From Acidobacteriota bacterium (GTDB lineage: Bacteria; Acidobacteriota; Terriglobia; Acidiferrales; UBA7541), in contig PMES01000026.1 in the NCBI GenBank assembly GCA_003154775.1, forward strand, positions 1-64,000: 64,000 nucleotides of DNA, read 5' to 3'. The position numbers and the translations under genes were made by a program. Shown one piece after another: positions 25,236 through 34,128 of this stretch. The notes beneath the pieces were generated by a model that did not search any database, was not told the DNA's origin, and was given only the letters and a program-made list of their open reading frames with translations. Position 1 is the first letter of the stretch. Every line of letters begins with the position of its first letter.

Positions 25236-27332
25236 ATGAAAGTCGCTTACAACTGGTTGAAAGAATTTGTGGACGTGACCGCCCCGGCGGAAGAGATTGC
25301 CTCGCGCCTGGCGCTTTCCGGCACCAACATCGCAGGCATCGAAAACGGTGCGCACGGCACCGTGATTGATGCGGAAGTCAGCTCCAACCGGCCCGACTGT
25401 CTGGGCATGCTCGGCATCGCGCGGGAAATCTCCGCGATTTACCAGTTGCCGCTGAAACACATTGCGCCCAGGCCCGCAGAAAGCAGGTCGGCGAAGGCCA
25501 GCGACGCCGTCAGCGTGAAGATCGAGGCGCCGGAACTTTGCGGGCGCTTCACGGCGCGCGTGGTACGCGGAGTCAAGATCCAGCCCTCCCCAACCTGGCT
25601 GAAGAATCGCCTGGAAGCCGCGGGCATGGCCAGCATCAGCAACGTCGTGGACATCTCCAACTACGTGCTGCTGGAGCTGGGCCACCCGCTGCACACTTTC
25701 GACTTTGATTTGTTGCGGAATCACAGCATCGTCGTCCGGTGCGCCAAAGCCGGCGAAAAGCTGAAGACGCTTGATGGCATCGAGCGCTCGCTCGATCCCG
25801 GGATTCCCCTCGTGTGCGATGCGGATGGCGCCCGTGCTGTGGGCCTCGGCGGTATCATGGGCGGCGGCGAAACGGAAATCTCCTTTTCCACGAAAAATGT
25901 GTTGATCGAGTGCGCCTGGTTTGATCCTGTCGCCATTCGCCGGGCCACGCGGTTCCTGAAACTCCACACCGAGGCCAGCACGCGCTTCGGCCGGGGCGCC
26001 GATCCGGAAATGGCGGAAACGGCTTCGCGGCGCTGCGCGGAATTGATCTTGCAGCTTGCCGGCGGCGAACTGCTCGCCGGGGTCGTGGACGTATATCCGG
26101 GAAAGCGCGCCGCAAAAAAGATCACCCTCACGCGCGCGGAATTCCTGCGCGTGATGGGCGCGGACGTTCCCGACAAGGACCTGGAGGCCATTCTCAGTGC
26201 GCTGGGTTTCGCTCCTGTGCGCGTCGACGACAATCGCGGCGCCGCGAATTCCCTCCTGGCCGCTTGGGAGTGCACGCAGCCTTCCTGGCGCGCGGACGTC
26301 GAACGCGAAATTGATCTGGTGGAGGAAGTCGCGCGCATCTATGGTCTGGGTAACTTCCCGCCGCGTTTGCCTGTGGCCCGAATCGCCGCGGCGCGCTTGC
26401 CGCATCACGAAGCGGAGACCCGCTTGCGCGAGCGGCTGATCGGGCTCGGCTATCACGAAGCGATTACCATCCCGCACGTGGCGGAAGAGCGCAACGATCT
26501 GTTTCGCCCGCCGGACGCGCAGGTGGCAAAGCTCGCGAATCCCCTTTCGGAAGAAGCGAGCGTGCTGAAATCCACCGGTTTCGTGACCCTGGCCGGCGCC
26601 ATCGAGTGGAATTTGAATCACGGGCAGCGCAACGTCCGGCTGTTTGAAATTGGGCGGCAGTATCGCCTCGTGGACGGCAAGCCCGTGGAAACGCGCGTCC
26701 TCACCATTGGCGCCACCGGCGCGGCCCGCGAACAAGGGTTGTACGATCCTGCGCGCGAATACAATTTCGCCGATTTGAAAGGCGATCTCGACGCCATCGG
26801 CGCCCTTTCCGGCGGCTTCCGCTGGGAGGATGGCGGTCCGGAGTGGCTGAACGCCGCGAAACGCGGCACGTTGCGCCTGGGCCAGGAAGGCAATCAACCG
26901 ATTGGCGCAGCGGGGCTGCTGGCGAAGCGCGTCGCCGACAAATTCAAATTCCGGCAGGATGTGTTTCTCGCCGAACTCGATCTGGGCCCGGTCTATTGCA
27001 TGTTCTACGGCGTGAAAAACAACCGGCGGTACGAGCCGTTGCCGCGTCTTCCCGGCGTCGAGCGCGATTTTTCGGTGTTCCTCGAGGATGGCAAGACCTT
27101 TGCCGAGGTGAAAAAAGCGATCGAAGCGCTGGGCATCCCTGAAGTGACCTCCGTTGCAGCGGCCGATCTTTTCCGCGGTAAGAATGTGCCGGCGGGAAAA
27201 TACTCGCTGCTGGTGCGCGTCACCTTCCAGAGCCGCGAAGCCACGCTGACCGAAGCGCAGATCAATGATTTCTCCGGCCGTATCATCAGCGCTCTGGAAA
27301 AAACTCTCGGTGCTTCACTGCGAGCCCGCTAG
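25236..27332 (+). CDS. pheT: Phenylalanyl-tRNA synthetase beta subunit, short form
   Basis: The 698-residue protein begins MKVAYNWLKEFVDV, then passes straight into VSSNRPDCLGMLGIARE. The B3/4 editing domain, two B5 domains, the class-II-like core and a C-terminal FDX-ACB anticodon-binding domain (LPGVERDFSVFLEDG onward) follow. Compared with the approximately 795-residue Escherichia coli protein, the EMAPII-like tRNA-binding domain expected near residues 40-150 is absent. The enzyme should still charge tRNA-Phe. The start ATG is 33 bp after the candidate mini-ORF. Confidence 0.97.
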   Translation: MKVAYNWLKEFVDVTAPAEEIASRLALSGTNIAGIENGAHGTVIDAEVSSNRPDCLGMLGIAREISAIYQLPLKHIAPRPAESRSAKASDAVSVKIEAPELCGRFTARVVRGVKIQPSPTWLKNRLEAAGMASISNVVDISNYVLLELGHPLHTFDFDLLRNHSIVVRCAKAGEKLKTLDGIERSLDPGIPLVCDADGARAVGLGGIMGGGETEISFSTKNVLIECAWFDPVAIRRATRFLKLHTEASTRFGRGADPEMAETASRRCAELILQLAGGELLAGVVDVYPGKRAAKKITLTRAEFLRVMGADVPDKDLEAILSALGFAPVRVDDNRGAANSLLAAWECTQPSWRADVEREIDLVEEVARIYGLGNFPPRLPVARIAAARLPHHEAETRLRERLIGLGYHEAITIPHVAEERNDLFRPPDAQVAKLANPLSEEASVLKSTGFVTLAGAIEWNLNHGQRNVRLFEIGRQYRLVDGKPVETRVLTIGATGAAREQGLYDPAREYNFADLKGDLDAIGALSGGFRWEDGGPEWLNAAKRGTLRLGQEGNQPIGAAGLLAKRVADKFKFRQDVFLAELDLGPVYCMFYGVKNNRRYEPLPRLPGVERDFSVFLEDGKTFAEVKKAIEALGIPEVTSVAAADLFRGKNVPAGKYSLLVRVTFQSREATLTEAQINDFSGRIISALEKTLGASLRAR

Positions 27333-27340
27333 GGAAAGAC

Positions 27341-27386
27341 GGCCCGCCTCCCCGACCGGGTCGGGGTGAACGCCAGGCGGCCCCTA
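27341..27386. repeat. Dispersed palindromic element R4, copy 1
   Basis: GGCCCGCCTCCCCGACC-G-GGTCGGGGTGAACGCCAGGCGGCCCC: an inner CCCCGACC/GGTCGGGG palindrome nested in a GCCGCCT/AGGCGG outer pair. A related copy lies at 50262-50304. It sits between the convergent pheT and zapA genes. Confidence 0.7.
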
Positions 27387-27399
27387 CACAAACCCAGAA

Positions 27400-27690
27400 T
27401 CATTCCGTCTGTTTCAGGGCGCGCTCGACCAGCGTAAGGCAGCGCTCGGCCTGTTCCTTGAGCAACTCTTCGCGTACGCCCTTTTCCTTGCGGCTGCTGT
27501 GCAACTCGTCGGCGATGGACAGCGCCGCAAGCACGGCCGCCTTCTGCGTGTCCACCGTGGAAGTCATCCCGGTGATGGCCTGCATCTTCGCGTCCACGTA
27601 GGCGGCCAGTTGCTGAACATAGGCTTCTTCCAGTTCGCCGACAATGGTGTAACTCTGCCCGTAAATCTGAACTTTGACGCCTCGGCTCAT
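27400..27690 (-). CDS. zapA: Cell division protein ZapA
   Basis: The 96-residue protein has the ZapA layout: beta strands VKVQIYGQSYTIVG at the N-terminus, then YVDAKMQAI, AALSIADELHSSRKE and a long C-terminal helix. ZapA binds FtsZ and bundles protofilaments at the division ring. The ATG at 27690 (MSRGVKVQ) is chosen over longer in-frame starts that run into the aldo/keto reductase gene. It lies 13 bp after that gene's stop and may share its transcript. Confidence 0.88.
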   Translation of the reverse strand: MSRGVKVQIYGQSYTIVGELEEAYVQQLAAYVDAKMQAITGMTSTVDTQKAAVLAALSIADELHSSRKEKGVREELLKEQAERCLTLVERALKQTE

Positions 27691-27703
27691 GGCTCTTTCT
27701 CTT

Positions 27704-28699
27704 TCACTGCGACCACGAAGTGGGGTTGCGGTCCCAGCGGTGCCCGCGAAGCCTCTTGTGCAAATCGGGGGACAACGGGCCCGCAACGCTCGCCGCGCAG
27801 TTGGCTTCCACATTCTTGAGCTTGCGCATGCCGGGAATCATCGTGCTGACATCCGGATTCGTCAGGATGAAGCGCAGTGCCAGCTCCGCCATCGTGGATC
27901 CCGCGGGAATCAGCGGGCGAAGCGCTTCCGCGTGGGCCACGCTCGATTTCAGGTTTTCCGGCACGAAGTAGCCATTGCGCCAATCGCCCGCGGGCCACTT
28001 GGAATCCAGCGTGAGCGTCCCGGTCAGCGTGCCTTCATCGAAGGGCACACGCGCGATCACCGCGATATCTTTCATCCGGCAAATAGGGAAGAGAGCGTCC
28101 TCGGGATTCTGGTCGAAAATGTTGTAGATGGACTGCATCGCGTCGGCGTGGCCTTCCAACACCGCGCGAATCCCGTTGCATGGCTCCCAGCGATTAACGC
28201 TGATTCCGCACGCCCGCACTTTGCCTCTCTTTTTCATGTTTTCGATGGAACGCGGCAGGCGCTCGTCGTTCAGCCAGCGGTCTTCCCAGGTGTGGAACTG
28301 CATGAGGTCGATCGTCTCGACGCCAAGATTCTTCAGGCTTTTCCCGATGTACTCTTCGACGTAGTCCGGCGGGTAACAATCGTCCAGGGTGAATTCGCGG
28401 CGGCTGGGCCATTTCTGGTTTTTTGGCGGAATCTTCGTGGCCACATAGAGATGCTTGTCCGGCCCGCCAACGCTGGAATTATTTTTGTAGTGGGCGATCG
28501 CCTTGGCAAGGATCTGCTCGCTCTTGCCCGCACCGTAGGCCCACGCGGTGTCGAAGAAATTGCAGCCGAGCTCGATCGCGCGGTGCAGTGAAGCGAGCGT
28601 TTCCGCGTCGTCGGAGCCGGTCCAACCGGCCAGTCCCCACATGCCATATCCAATTTCACTGACGTGCCATCCGGTGCGGCCAAAGCGGCGGTAGTTCAT
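27704..28699 (-). CDS. Aldo/keto reductase
   Basis: The 331-residue protein begins MNYRRFGRTGWHVSEIGYGMWG, has the catalytic Asp/Tyr region FFDTAWAYGAGKSE, Lys in VATKIPP and His in MQFHTW, the tetrad of the superfamily, and NADP-binding residues near the C-terminus (MIPGMRKLKNVEAN). It reduces aldehydes or ketones with NADPH; the substrate is unknown. AGGAG lies 7 bases before the ATG at 28699; a much longer upstream frame (to 29095) would cross repeats and is rejected. A promoter candidate lies 375 bp upstream at 29074-29102. Confidence 0.92.
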   Translation of the reverse strand: MNYRRFGRTGWHVSEIGYGMWGLAGWTGSDDAETLASLHRAIELGCNFFDTAWAYGAGKSEQILAKAIAHYKNNSSVGGPDKHLYVATKIPPKNQKWPSRREFTLDDCYPPDYVEEYIGKSLKNLGVETIDLMQFHTWEDRWLNDERLPRSIENMKKRGKVRACGISVNRWEPCNGIRAVLEGHADAMQSIYNIFDQNPEDALFPICRMKDIAVIARVPFDEGTLTGTLTLDSKWPAGDWRNGYFVPENLKSSVAHAEALRPLIPAGSTMAELALRFILTNPDVSTMIPGMRKLKNVEANCAASVAGPLSPDLHKRLRGHRWDRNPTSWSQ

Positions 28700-29073
28700 G
28701 GGATCTCCTGTGCGTCCGAAAGACATTGTAGCGGAGATAAGACGCGAATGGCGGGATGAGAGTTTACAGTTCACAGTTGACAGTTCACAGTCCGGAGCAG
28801 AGACCTCCAGCCGGTTGGAACCTCCGGGTGTGGAGAAACCAAAAGAGGCATCGTTAAAAACATTGGGTGAGAAGTGGTTGCAATACCCACCCCCGGTGTT
28901 TTTGTGAAGCATGTCAAAACAAAGGGGATACGAGCGCAAGAGTGCGCAAGAGTGTGAAAATAGGGGAGTTAGAAAGTCTTTGTTTTGATATGGATGCGCG
29001 ATGGCAGTGCAAAGAGTGAGTTTGCAGGAGAACTGTGGGGCGCGGGCGGCGTGGTGCCGAGCATTCACGACGC
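28700..29073. other. Gene-free leader between the aldo/keto reductase and its candidate promoter
   Basis: This stretch contains short direct repeats of ACAGTTCACAG/ACAGTTGACAG type at about 28760-28795, a CCACCCCCGGTG patch and otherwise no recognisable gene or RNA on either strand. If the promoter at 29.1 kb is real, this is an unusually long 5' leader. Confidence 0.4.
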
Positions 29074-29138
29074 ATGGTACCACATTATTTACCAACTGTC
29101 AATAGGTATTCATGGGGTACTAGTTTTGAAACTGGTAC
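29074..29138 (-). promoter_or_regulatory. Reverse-strand promoter TTGACA-N17-TACCAT with upstream inverted repeat
   Basis: On the minus strand TTGACA (29097-29102) and TACCAT (29074-29079) have a 17-bp spacer. Just upstream, GTACTAGTTT-TG-AAACTGGTAC (29117-29138) is an inverted repeat with one mismatch, suited to a dimeric repressor or activator. It reads towards the aldo/keto reductase and away from the restriction gene. Confidence 0.5.
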
Positions 29139-29190
29139 GAGGTCGGGGAGAGCGGAAAGAAGGAAGGACCCGCCCGCGGGCGTTTTGTCC

Positions 29191-32100
29191 TTAGGACTTG
29201 GGAGGCCAAGGAAAGGTATGCGCCTTAATGGATTCGTAGTTGGCGTCGAGGGCGGGTTCAAGGAGGAGGATGGCGGCAATGCGGCGCGCCATTTCCTGGA
29301 CATAGCGGACCTCGTCTATCGTGAGAGGGCGACCCAGGAGGGGCGCTTCGCGGTAGGAGAGCCACTTCTTGATGACCTGATAGCCGCCGATGGTGTACTC
29401 CCAGACGCGGATGGGGACGTTGGACCAATAGGCGGAGTCGTTAAGATAGACATCGCACGTTTTGTTTCCGAAATGGGAGAAAGCCTCTTTCTCTGAGAGG
29501 CTCTGCTTCTTCGCGCCTTCGACGATGGCTTGGTGTTCCTTAGCCGAGTAGTCGCGTTCGACCAGTTTCCCCCGACCGGGCATTGTGACGCCGCCTTTCC
29601 CGGTGTGGCCCCATCCAGCAGTGAGCGCGAGGCCGGATTCCTTGAGGCTGCCACCACCGGCGCGCGTGGTCGCGGCGATCAGCTTTAGTTCGGGGCGAAG
29701 GTCACCAGCGGTGACGCCGTTAACTGGAGCTTCAGTGTCGAGGAGTGCAGCAATCTTGCCGCCAAGCGCTGCGGAAGCGAGCAATGACTTACTGGTGCTC
29801 GGGAGGGGGATACGCGGCCAATCCTGTCGTATGCCGTCTGCGTTATCTGATAGGTAAGCGGGCGCATAGCCACTAGCGAGGGCATGCAACCAGATTGCGC
29901 TAGCTCCGCTGCTCTTATCGCCCGCGCGGTCTAGGCCGAGCGACTTCAAGTAGTCCGCCCCGGGTTGCGAAAGGTTGGGACGTTCAGATTGAGTTCCGGA
30001 CTCTGGTTTGTGCAGAAGGTTCAGTTGCTTCGCTGCGGTCTTCTTGCCGGCGTGTGGGATGTCACGAAGACGGAGCGGGACGTAATACGCGTCCGTGTTC
30101 AGTGCATGCTGAAAACCTAGACATGTCGTTGCGAAGAAAGGAGTGCCTTCCGGGTCTGCGACGCCCTTTCTGCGAGTCATAATCGAGATATTTCCTGGCC
30201 ACAGTTGTTCAACGTATGCTGGCCGGGGCTCGTTCCAGACAGGCCGAATACTTGTGTAGTAGCACCATCGGACGTCCATGGGGCGGATGAGAAATCTTCG
30301 GATGTCGCTTGGATTGAAAGGTGAAGACTTTAGAATCTTATCGCGAGTTTTCTTGGCATCGAACCTTGCGAAGTCTCTGTACAGCCCGTCGGACTTGTTC
30401 TTAGCTTCATCCCAGGGTATCTCGGGGTCCAAGTAAGATTTGATCCGATGTTCGAGGCGTGCGCGGTCGATGTCAATGAGAGCTTCCTTCCGGTTTTCCA
30501 GAATTCCTAGAGTTGGGCTTAGGCCGCAGAGCGAGTCGATTGCGGGCCAAGCCATGTATTTGCGTGTGACCCTCTGGGGTCGAAACGAGAAGCGGTTGTT
30601 TGGGGCCGGATTCGCTGTAAGGTAATGGTCGCCCCGATCTGAATCGGTCAGACTCTTCACTAGCCGGGCCCGTCTTTCTGCCGCTCGCGCTTCCTGCAAG
30701 TCTTCGCGGAAAAGAATGCGGCTATTGCTGGGGGCGTGCCCGCTCTTAACCCAGAGTGAAATTGCGACGCCTTGTTGTATGCCGACTGAGAATCCCGGGA
30801 TGGCAAAAACGGTCTCACTTGTTCGGCCGTCCGGAGCATATTCGGATACTTTCCGGTTGCCGTGCATATTCTCGATCCAGAAACGGTCAAACGAGTCGAG
30901 AAGGTGTTTCCGCATGACGACAAACGAGGGGTCACTGATCCATGAATGGTTTGAGATATACGCGACCACACCCCGACCGGACATCTCCGCGATGCGGCGT
31001 TCGGCGAGACGGAAGAAGCGGACATAGAGGTCGTCGAGGTTAAATTTCTTGATCTTCCATTCTTTGACGAGACCTTCTTTGTAGGGTTCGACGAGGCCTT
31101 GCTCTTCTTCGGGGCTCACGCCGGCAAACGCATTGTAGGGAGGATTGCCAAGGATAACGAGAATAGGGGCGTCGCGTTTAACGTGCTCGGCGGCATCACG
31201 CTCCTCTTCGAGCTCGGGGAAGAGGAGATGTCTTTTGGGCCCTTTCGGAGGCTCCCAGCCAGTGAGGGCGTTGGTCAAAAAGACGCCAACTCGCTCGTTG
31301 CCTTTTTCGGCCAAGGGGGCACCGAGGTTTTGGAGCAGAAGGCCGACTTGGAGATGAGAGACCACAAATGGAGCGGGGAGAAGCTCGAAGCCGAAGACGC
31401 GGTTCTTGGCGGCTTCCTTGAGGTCGGCAGCGACGAGGGCGTCGTCGCCGTGTTGTTGCTTGAGAGTTTCGTGAATCTTGCTTAGAGCCTCGACAAGGTA
31501 GGAGCCAGTCCCGCAACACGGGTCAAGAACGTAGACGTTTTTGTCAGCGAGGCCGTCGGCAACGCCGAGTTCTTCACGGAGGACAGTGTCCACGCGGGCG
31601 ACCATGTACTGGACGATTTCGGGCGGCGTGTACCAGACGCCAAGCTGCTTGCGTAGATCAGGGTCAAACGCCTGAAGGAAGGGCTCGTAGAAATACTGTA
31701 CGGCATGAGTCTCCTGGAATCTGGAGAAGAAGGAAGCGCGGTCAACGCGATTGAGGACAGAGGCGGTCCAGTCCAGGATTTCCGCCAAATTCAGTTCTTG
31801 AAGCTGGCCGGGGTCGGCAACTTCATGGAAGAGCTTGCGAAGAACAGGAACGCGGAGGTGGTGCGCGGTGAGGCGCCAGTCGAATAGCTCCTTGCTGGTG
31901 GGAGGGTATTTCTTGGACCAGAGAACCCAGGCGGAGAACACACCATAAAAGAGAGTCTGGACGAGAGTGGAGCGGAAAAAATGTTCGCCTTTTTCACCCT
32001 CGAAGGCAAGGCCCAAAGCTTCTTCCAGCGCTTTGCGGACGGAAGCCAAGGCGGGAAGCTCGCGAAGGCCGATGCGCGCGAGCGCGTCGCGGGCATAGGA

Positions 32101-32679
32101 AGCGAGGAACCAGGCGACAGCTTCGGGCGAAGCGATGGGGGCAGCATGAAGCATTGCGCGCTGGGCAAATTCGATAAACATGGGACCATGCTGGTTCGCG
32201 GTTTTCCTGGGTTGAGCGGCACCAGCCCAGAACGCTTTTTCCGAGTCTGCGAGGCGGTAGCTTTCGAGCTTTACGGGTTTCCCAGCGGCATCCTGGCCGA
32301 CGAAAACAAAATCGCGATAGTTTGTGACCAGAACCTGACGATATTTTCCCCAATAACGGCTGACTTGTTCGCTGTCGGCGGTTATCCAGGCGTCGTCTGA
32401 GGTTGGTTTCACTTCAATTACGCCGCGCGCGGGACTTTGAGGGAGAGGTTTTTCTTCGCCTCTTGATTTCTTCAGTTGTTCGTCAGTGAAAAGCCCGCCG
32501 TCAGGAATTCCCGCACCGCGATTCTTCAGGGAGAGAACGCAGCGGACTCTGGGTTTCAGGGACTTGCCGATTTCGTTGAGGAGGTTTGCGAGAGCGTCGT
32601 AGTAAGAGGTTTCATCAACGGCTTCGCCGCTGGAACGTATCTCGCGGAGGGACGTGAGATAGGTCTCGAGAGGGGACAT
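29191..32679 (-). CDS. Single-protein restriction-modification enzyme, type ISP/IIG-like
   Basis: The 1162-residue protein holds an N-terminal PD-(D/E)xK nuclease pattern (IPDGG at 58-62 and VIEVK at 87-91), a helical linker, then an N6-adenine methyltransferase: motif I VLDPCCGTGSYL (384-395) and catalytic NPPY (512-515). The C-terminal part (WEYTIGGYQVIKKWLSYRE near the end) matches the target-recognition region of type ISP enzymes such as LlaBIII. No helicase motifs were found, so it is closer to type IIG or a helicase-less ISP form. It would both methylate and cut its site. The ATG at 32679 (MSPLETYL) has no strong ribosome site. It stands alone beside a repeat cluster, suggesting acquisition. 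Confidence 0.88.
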   Translation of the reverse strand: MSPLETYLTSLREIRSSGEAVDETSYYDALANLLNEIGKSLKPRVRCVLSLKNRGAGIPDGGLFTDEQLKKSRGEEKPLPQSPARGVIEVKPTSDDAWITADSEQVSRYWGKYRQVLVTNYRDFVFVGQDAAGKPVKLESYRLADSEKAFWAGAAQPRKTANQHGPMFIEFAQRAMLHAAPIASPEAVAWFLASYARDALARIGLRELPALASVRKALEEALGLAFEGEKGEHFFRSTLVQTLFYGVFSAWVLWSKKYPPTSKELFDWRLTAHHLRVPVLRKLFHEVADPGQLQELNLAEILDWTASVLNRVDRASFFSRFQETHAVQYFYEPFLQAFDPDLRKQLGVWYTPPEIVQYMVARVDTVLREELGVADGLADKNVYVLDPCCGTGSYLVEALSKIHETLKQQHGDDALVAADLKEAAKNRVFGFELLPAPFVVSHLQVGLLLQNLGAPLAEKGNERVGVFLTNALTGWEPPKGPKRHLLFPELEEERDAAEHVKRDAPILVILGNPPYNAFAGVSPEEEQGLVEPYKEGLVKEWKIKKFNLDDLYVRFFRLAERRIAEMSGRGVVAYISNHSWISDPSFVVMRKHLLDSFDRFWIENMHGNRKVSEYAPDGRTSETVFAIPGFSVGIQQGVAISLWVKSGHAPSNSRILFREDLQEARAAERRARLVKSLTDSDRGDHYLTANPAPNNRFSFRPQRVTRKYMAWPAIDSLCGLSPTLGILENRKEALIDIDRARLEHRIKSYLDPEIPWDEAKNKSDGLYRDFARFDAKKTRDKILKSSPFNPSDIRRFLIRPMDVRWCYYTSIRPVWNEPRPAYVEQLWPGNISIMTRRKGVADPEGTPFFATTCLGFQHALNTDAYYVPLRLRDIPHAGKKTAAKQLNLLHKPESGTQSERPNLSQPGADYLKSLGLDRAGDKSSGASAIWLHALASGYAPAYLSDNADGIRQDWPRIPLPSTSKSLLASAALGGKIAALLDTEAPVNGVTAGDLRPELKLIAATTRAGGGSLKESGLALTAGWGHTGKGGVTMPGRGKLVERDYSAKEHQAIVEGAKKQSLSEKEAFSHFGNKTCDVYLNDSAYWSNVPIRVWEYTIGGYQVIKKWLSYREAPLLGRPLTIDEVRYVQEMARRIAAILLLEPALDANYESIKAHTFPWPPKS

Positions 32680-32794
32680 TGGGGAGGGCGAGTTCCTTTG
32701 CTGCGCCGTTATGTAGTTACCATACGGGTAACGCGGAAGCAATGAAGCACAGAAGGAGTGTGCTCATCCTGAATTTGCAAATCAGCGGAGGTGG

Positions 32795-32865
32795 CCTGAA
32801 GGCTGGGTACTACATGGGCGGGCTGGGGGAGCACCCTCACCGGTTGAAATCACCGGAGAGGGAGA
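32795..32865 (+). repeat. Direct repeat D1, copy 1 (71 bp)
   Basis: The unit starts CCTGAAGGCTGG and runs through CTACATGGGCGGGCTGGGGG and CCTCACCGGTTGAAATCACCGG. A second copy with few mismatches lies at 33329-33400. Each contains a CCGGT-tgaaatc-ACCGG hairpin. The copies bracket a 530-bp gene-free stretch upstream of the restriction gene. Confidence 0.85.
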
Positions 32866-33190
32866 GAGTTTGTGGAGTGCGGTTACGGCGCGACTGAAGT
32901 CGCGCCCTCCTAAAGTACGGGAGTCCGGGAGTAGAAAGAGTTTGTGGAGTTTTTTTATTTTTGAGGCGATTTGCGGCGCGGAGGAAGGCAGAGACGTCAT
33001 TCGGGAGAATGGCGATCCCAGGTGAAGCTCCGGTCCCCTAAGAGGATGAAGGAGCGGCCCGCCTAAAATGGCAAGAGCAACCAAGAAAAAGCTGCGGGAC
33101 TCCAAGGCTCGCCCTGCGCTACAGGCTCCAGAAAACGGCGGACACAAAAGGCGTGCCTACGGCGCTGGGTATCGTTGCACGTCATGGACT

Positions 33191-33254
33191 AAGTCCAATC
33201 ATTCTCACACATACGAGCTGCTTTCGCGTAAGTCCAATTATTTCCACACATACG
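33191..33254 (+). repeat. Tandem pair of 25-bp units, 39-bp period
   Basis: AAGTCCAATCATTCTCACAC(ATACG) at 33191-33215 and AAGTCCAATTATTTCCACAC(ATACG) at 33230-33254 differ at three positions. They recall the GTAAGT/ATTCT pattern of the repeats at 12.97-13.12 kb read on the other strand, but the resemblance is weak. Confidence 0.65.
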
Positions 33255-33328
33255 CAAAAACACGTGAATTTTGTCGGCGGGCTGACATTCTTGATTGCCG
33301 CACCGCAAAAACTGAATCGAGGAACCAG

Positions 33329-33442
33329 CCTGAAGGCTGGCCACTACATGGGCGGGCTGGGGGAGCGCCCTCACCGGTTGAAATCACCGGTGGAAGAGAG
33401 TTTTGAGAGAGAGTGCTTGTATGTCGGAGCTGAAGCTCCGAC
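33329..33442 (+). repeat. Direct repeat D1 copy 2 and a GTCGGAGC palindrome
   Basis: D1 copy 2 (33329-33400) is preceded by a CCAGCC-TGAA-GGCTGG palindrome. At 33423-33442 lies GTCGGAGC-TGAA-GCTCCGAC, the same arms as at 266-285. The neighbourhood is a mosaic of small palindromes with no gene. Confidence 0.8.
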
Positions 33443-33900
33443 CCCCCTAAGTCGAAAAGTTTCCGGACCGACGGGGGCGCTTCTATGGCACAGACAGGCA
33501 GTGGAAGAGGCGTCGGCTGCGGTTGCCGCTTGCTTCATGGTCTGCCGCTGGGAACGCCATTCTCCTGAATGGCGTCTTTGGCGCTGTTCGACGCGCCAAT
33601 CGGGAGATTGGCGTTCCCGGCTTCGTTGGACGTGCGCGGGGAGTGGGAGGATAATGGCGGGTGGAGCGGTACTTCGAGGCAGGTGAGGACGCGAACGCCG
33701 TATGAACCGTAATGAATCTCTGGGGTGCTGCGGATAGCCAGCTTGTGTGCACGGCCTGTCCCGCTGGCGGGTTCCTTCCGGGACTCGTGAGCGGGGCAGG
33801 AAAGCCTAATGGTTGGCTCGTGGCGCCCACTTATTTCAGAGGTTCACGGCCTAGCTTCCCACGGCTGAGCAGTTCGCTCCGTTTCAGTTATCAGTCATCC

Positions 33901-34031
33901 GTTTTCAGTTTTAAGTAAGGAATTCAGGCTTAGCCGAGGAACTTGCGGAAACGGCGGTTTTCAGTTTTAGGTAAGGCACTCCGGCTCAGCCGAAGAGCTT
34001 GCGGAGTGGCCAGTTTTCAGTTTTCAGTAAA
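33901..34031 (+). repeat. 56-bp tandem repeat before ymdB
   Basis: Units start with GTTTTCAG at exactly 33901, 33957 and 34013; units 1 and 2 share the frame TTTTAxGTAAGG...GGCT(T/C)AGCCGA(G/A)GA(A/G)CTTGCGGA, and unit 3 is partial (TTTTCAGTAAAGAATAG). Related TTTTCAGT...AGTAAAGAA strings occur at 50.05 and 52.13 kb. No gene is visible in 33443-34128. Confidence 0.75.
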
Positions 34032-34128
34032 GAATAGCGAATTGAACGATTGGAGTTGGTTTCTGCGGGGCAGCGCGTTTGCGCTTCCGAAACGGAAGAC
34101 CTGGAACTGAGGACTGATAACTTACCTC

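Larger units (their letters stand above)
32994..33620. repeat. Cluster of ATTC/GAAT and ATTGGCG palindromes
   Basis: Three related hairpins occur: CATTC-ggga-GAATG (about 32999), CGCCATTC-tcct-GAATGGCG (about 33552-33571) and CGCCAATC-ggga-GATTGGCG (about 33594-33613). They share arms and loop size, and the loop sequences are complements, so the same element appears in both orientations. Open frames crossing this area are explained by the repeats. Confidence 0.6.

Noticed and set aside
27691-27813. Longer N-terminus for zapA
   Set aside because: The extension runs through the aldo/keto reductase coding region and is not conserved in ZapA.
28700-29095. 463-codon aldo/keto reductase starting at 29095
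   Set aside because: The first 132 codons translate repeats; AGGAG precedes the family-typical start MNYRRFGRTG at 28699.
33068-33686. Two overlapping frames of 112 and 177 codons in the repeat cluster
   Set aside because: They consist of translated D1 and palindromic repeats; no start signals and no domains.
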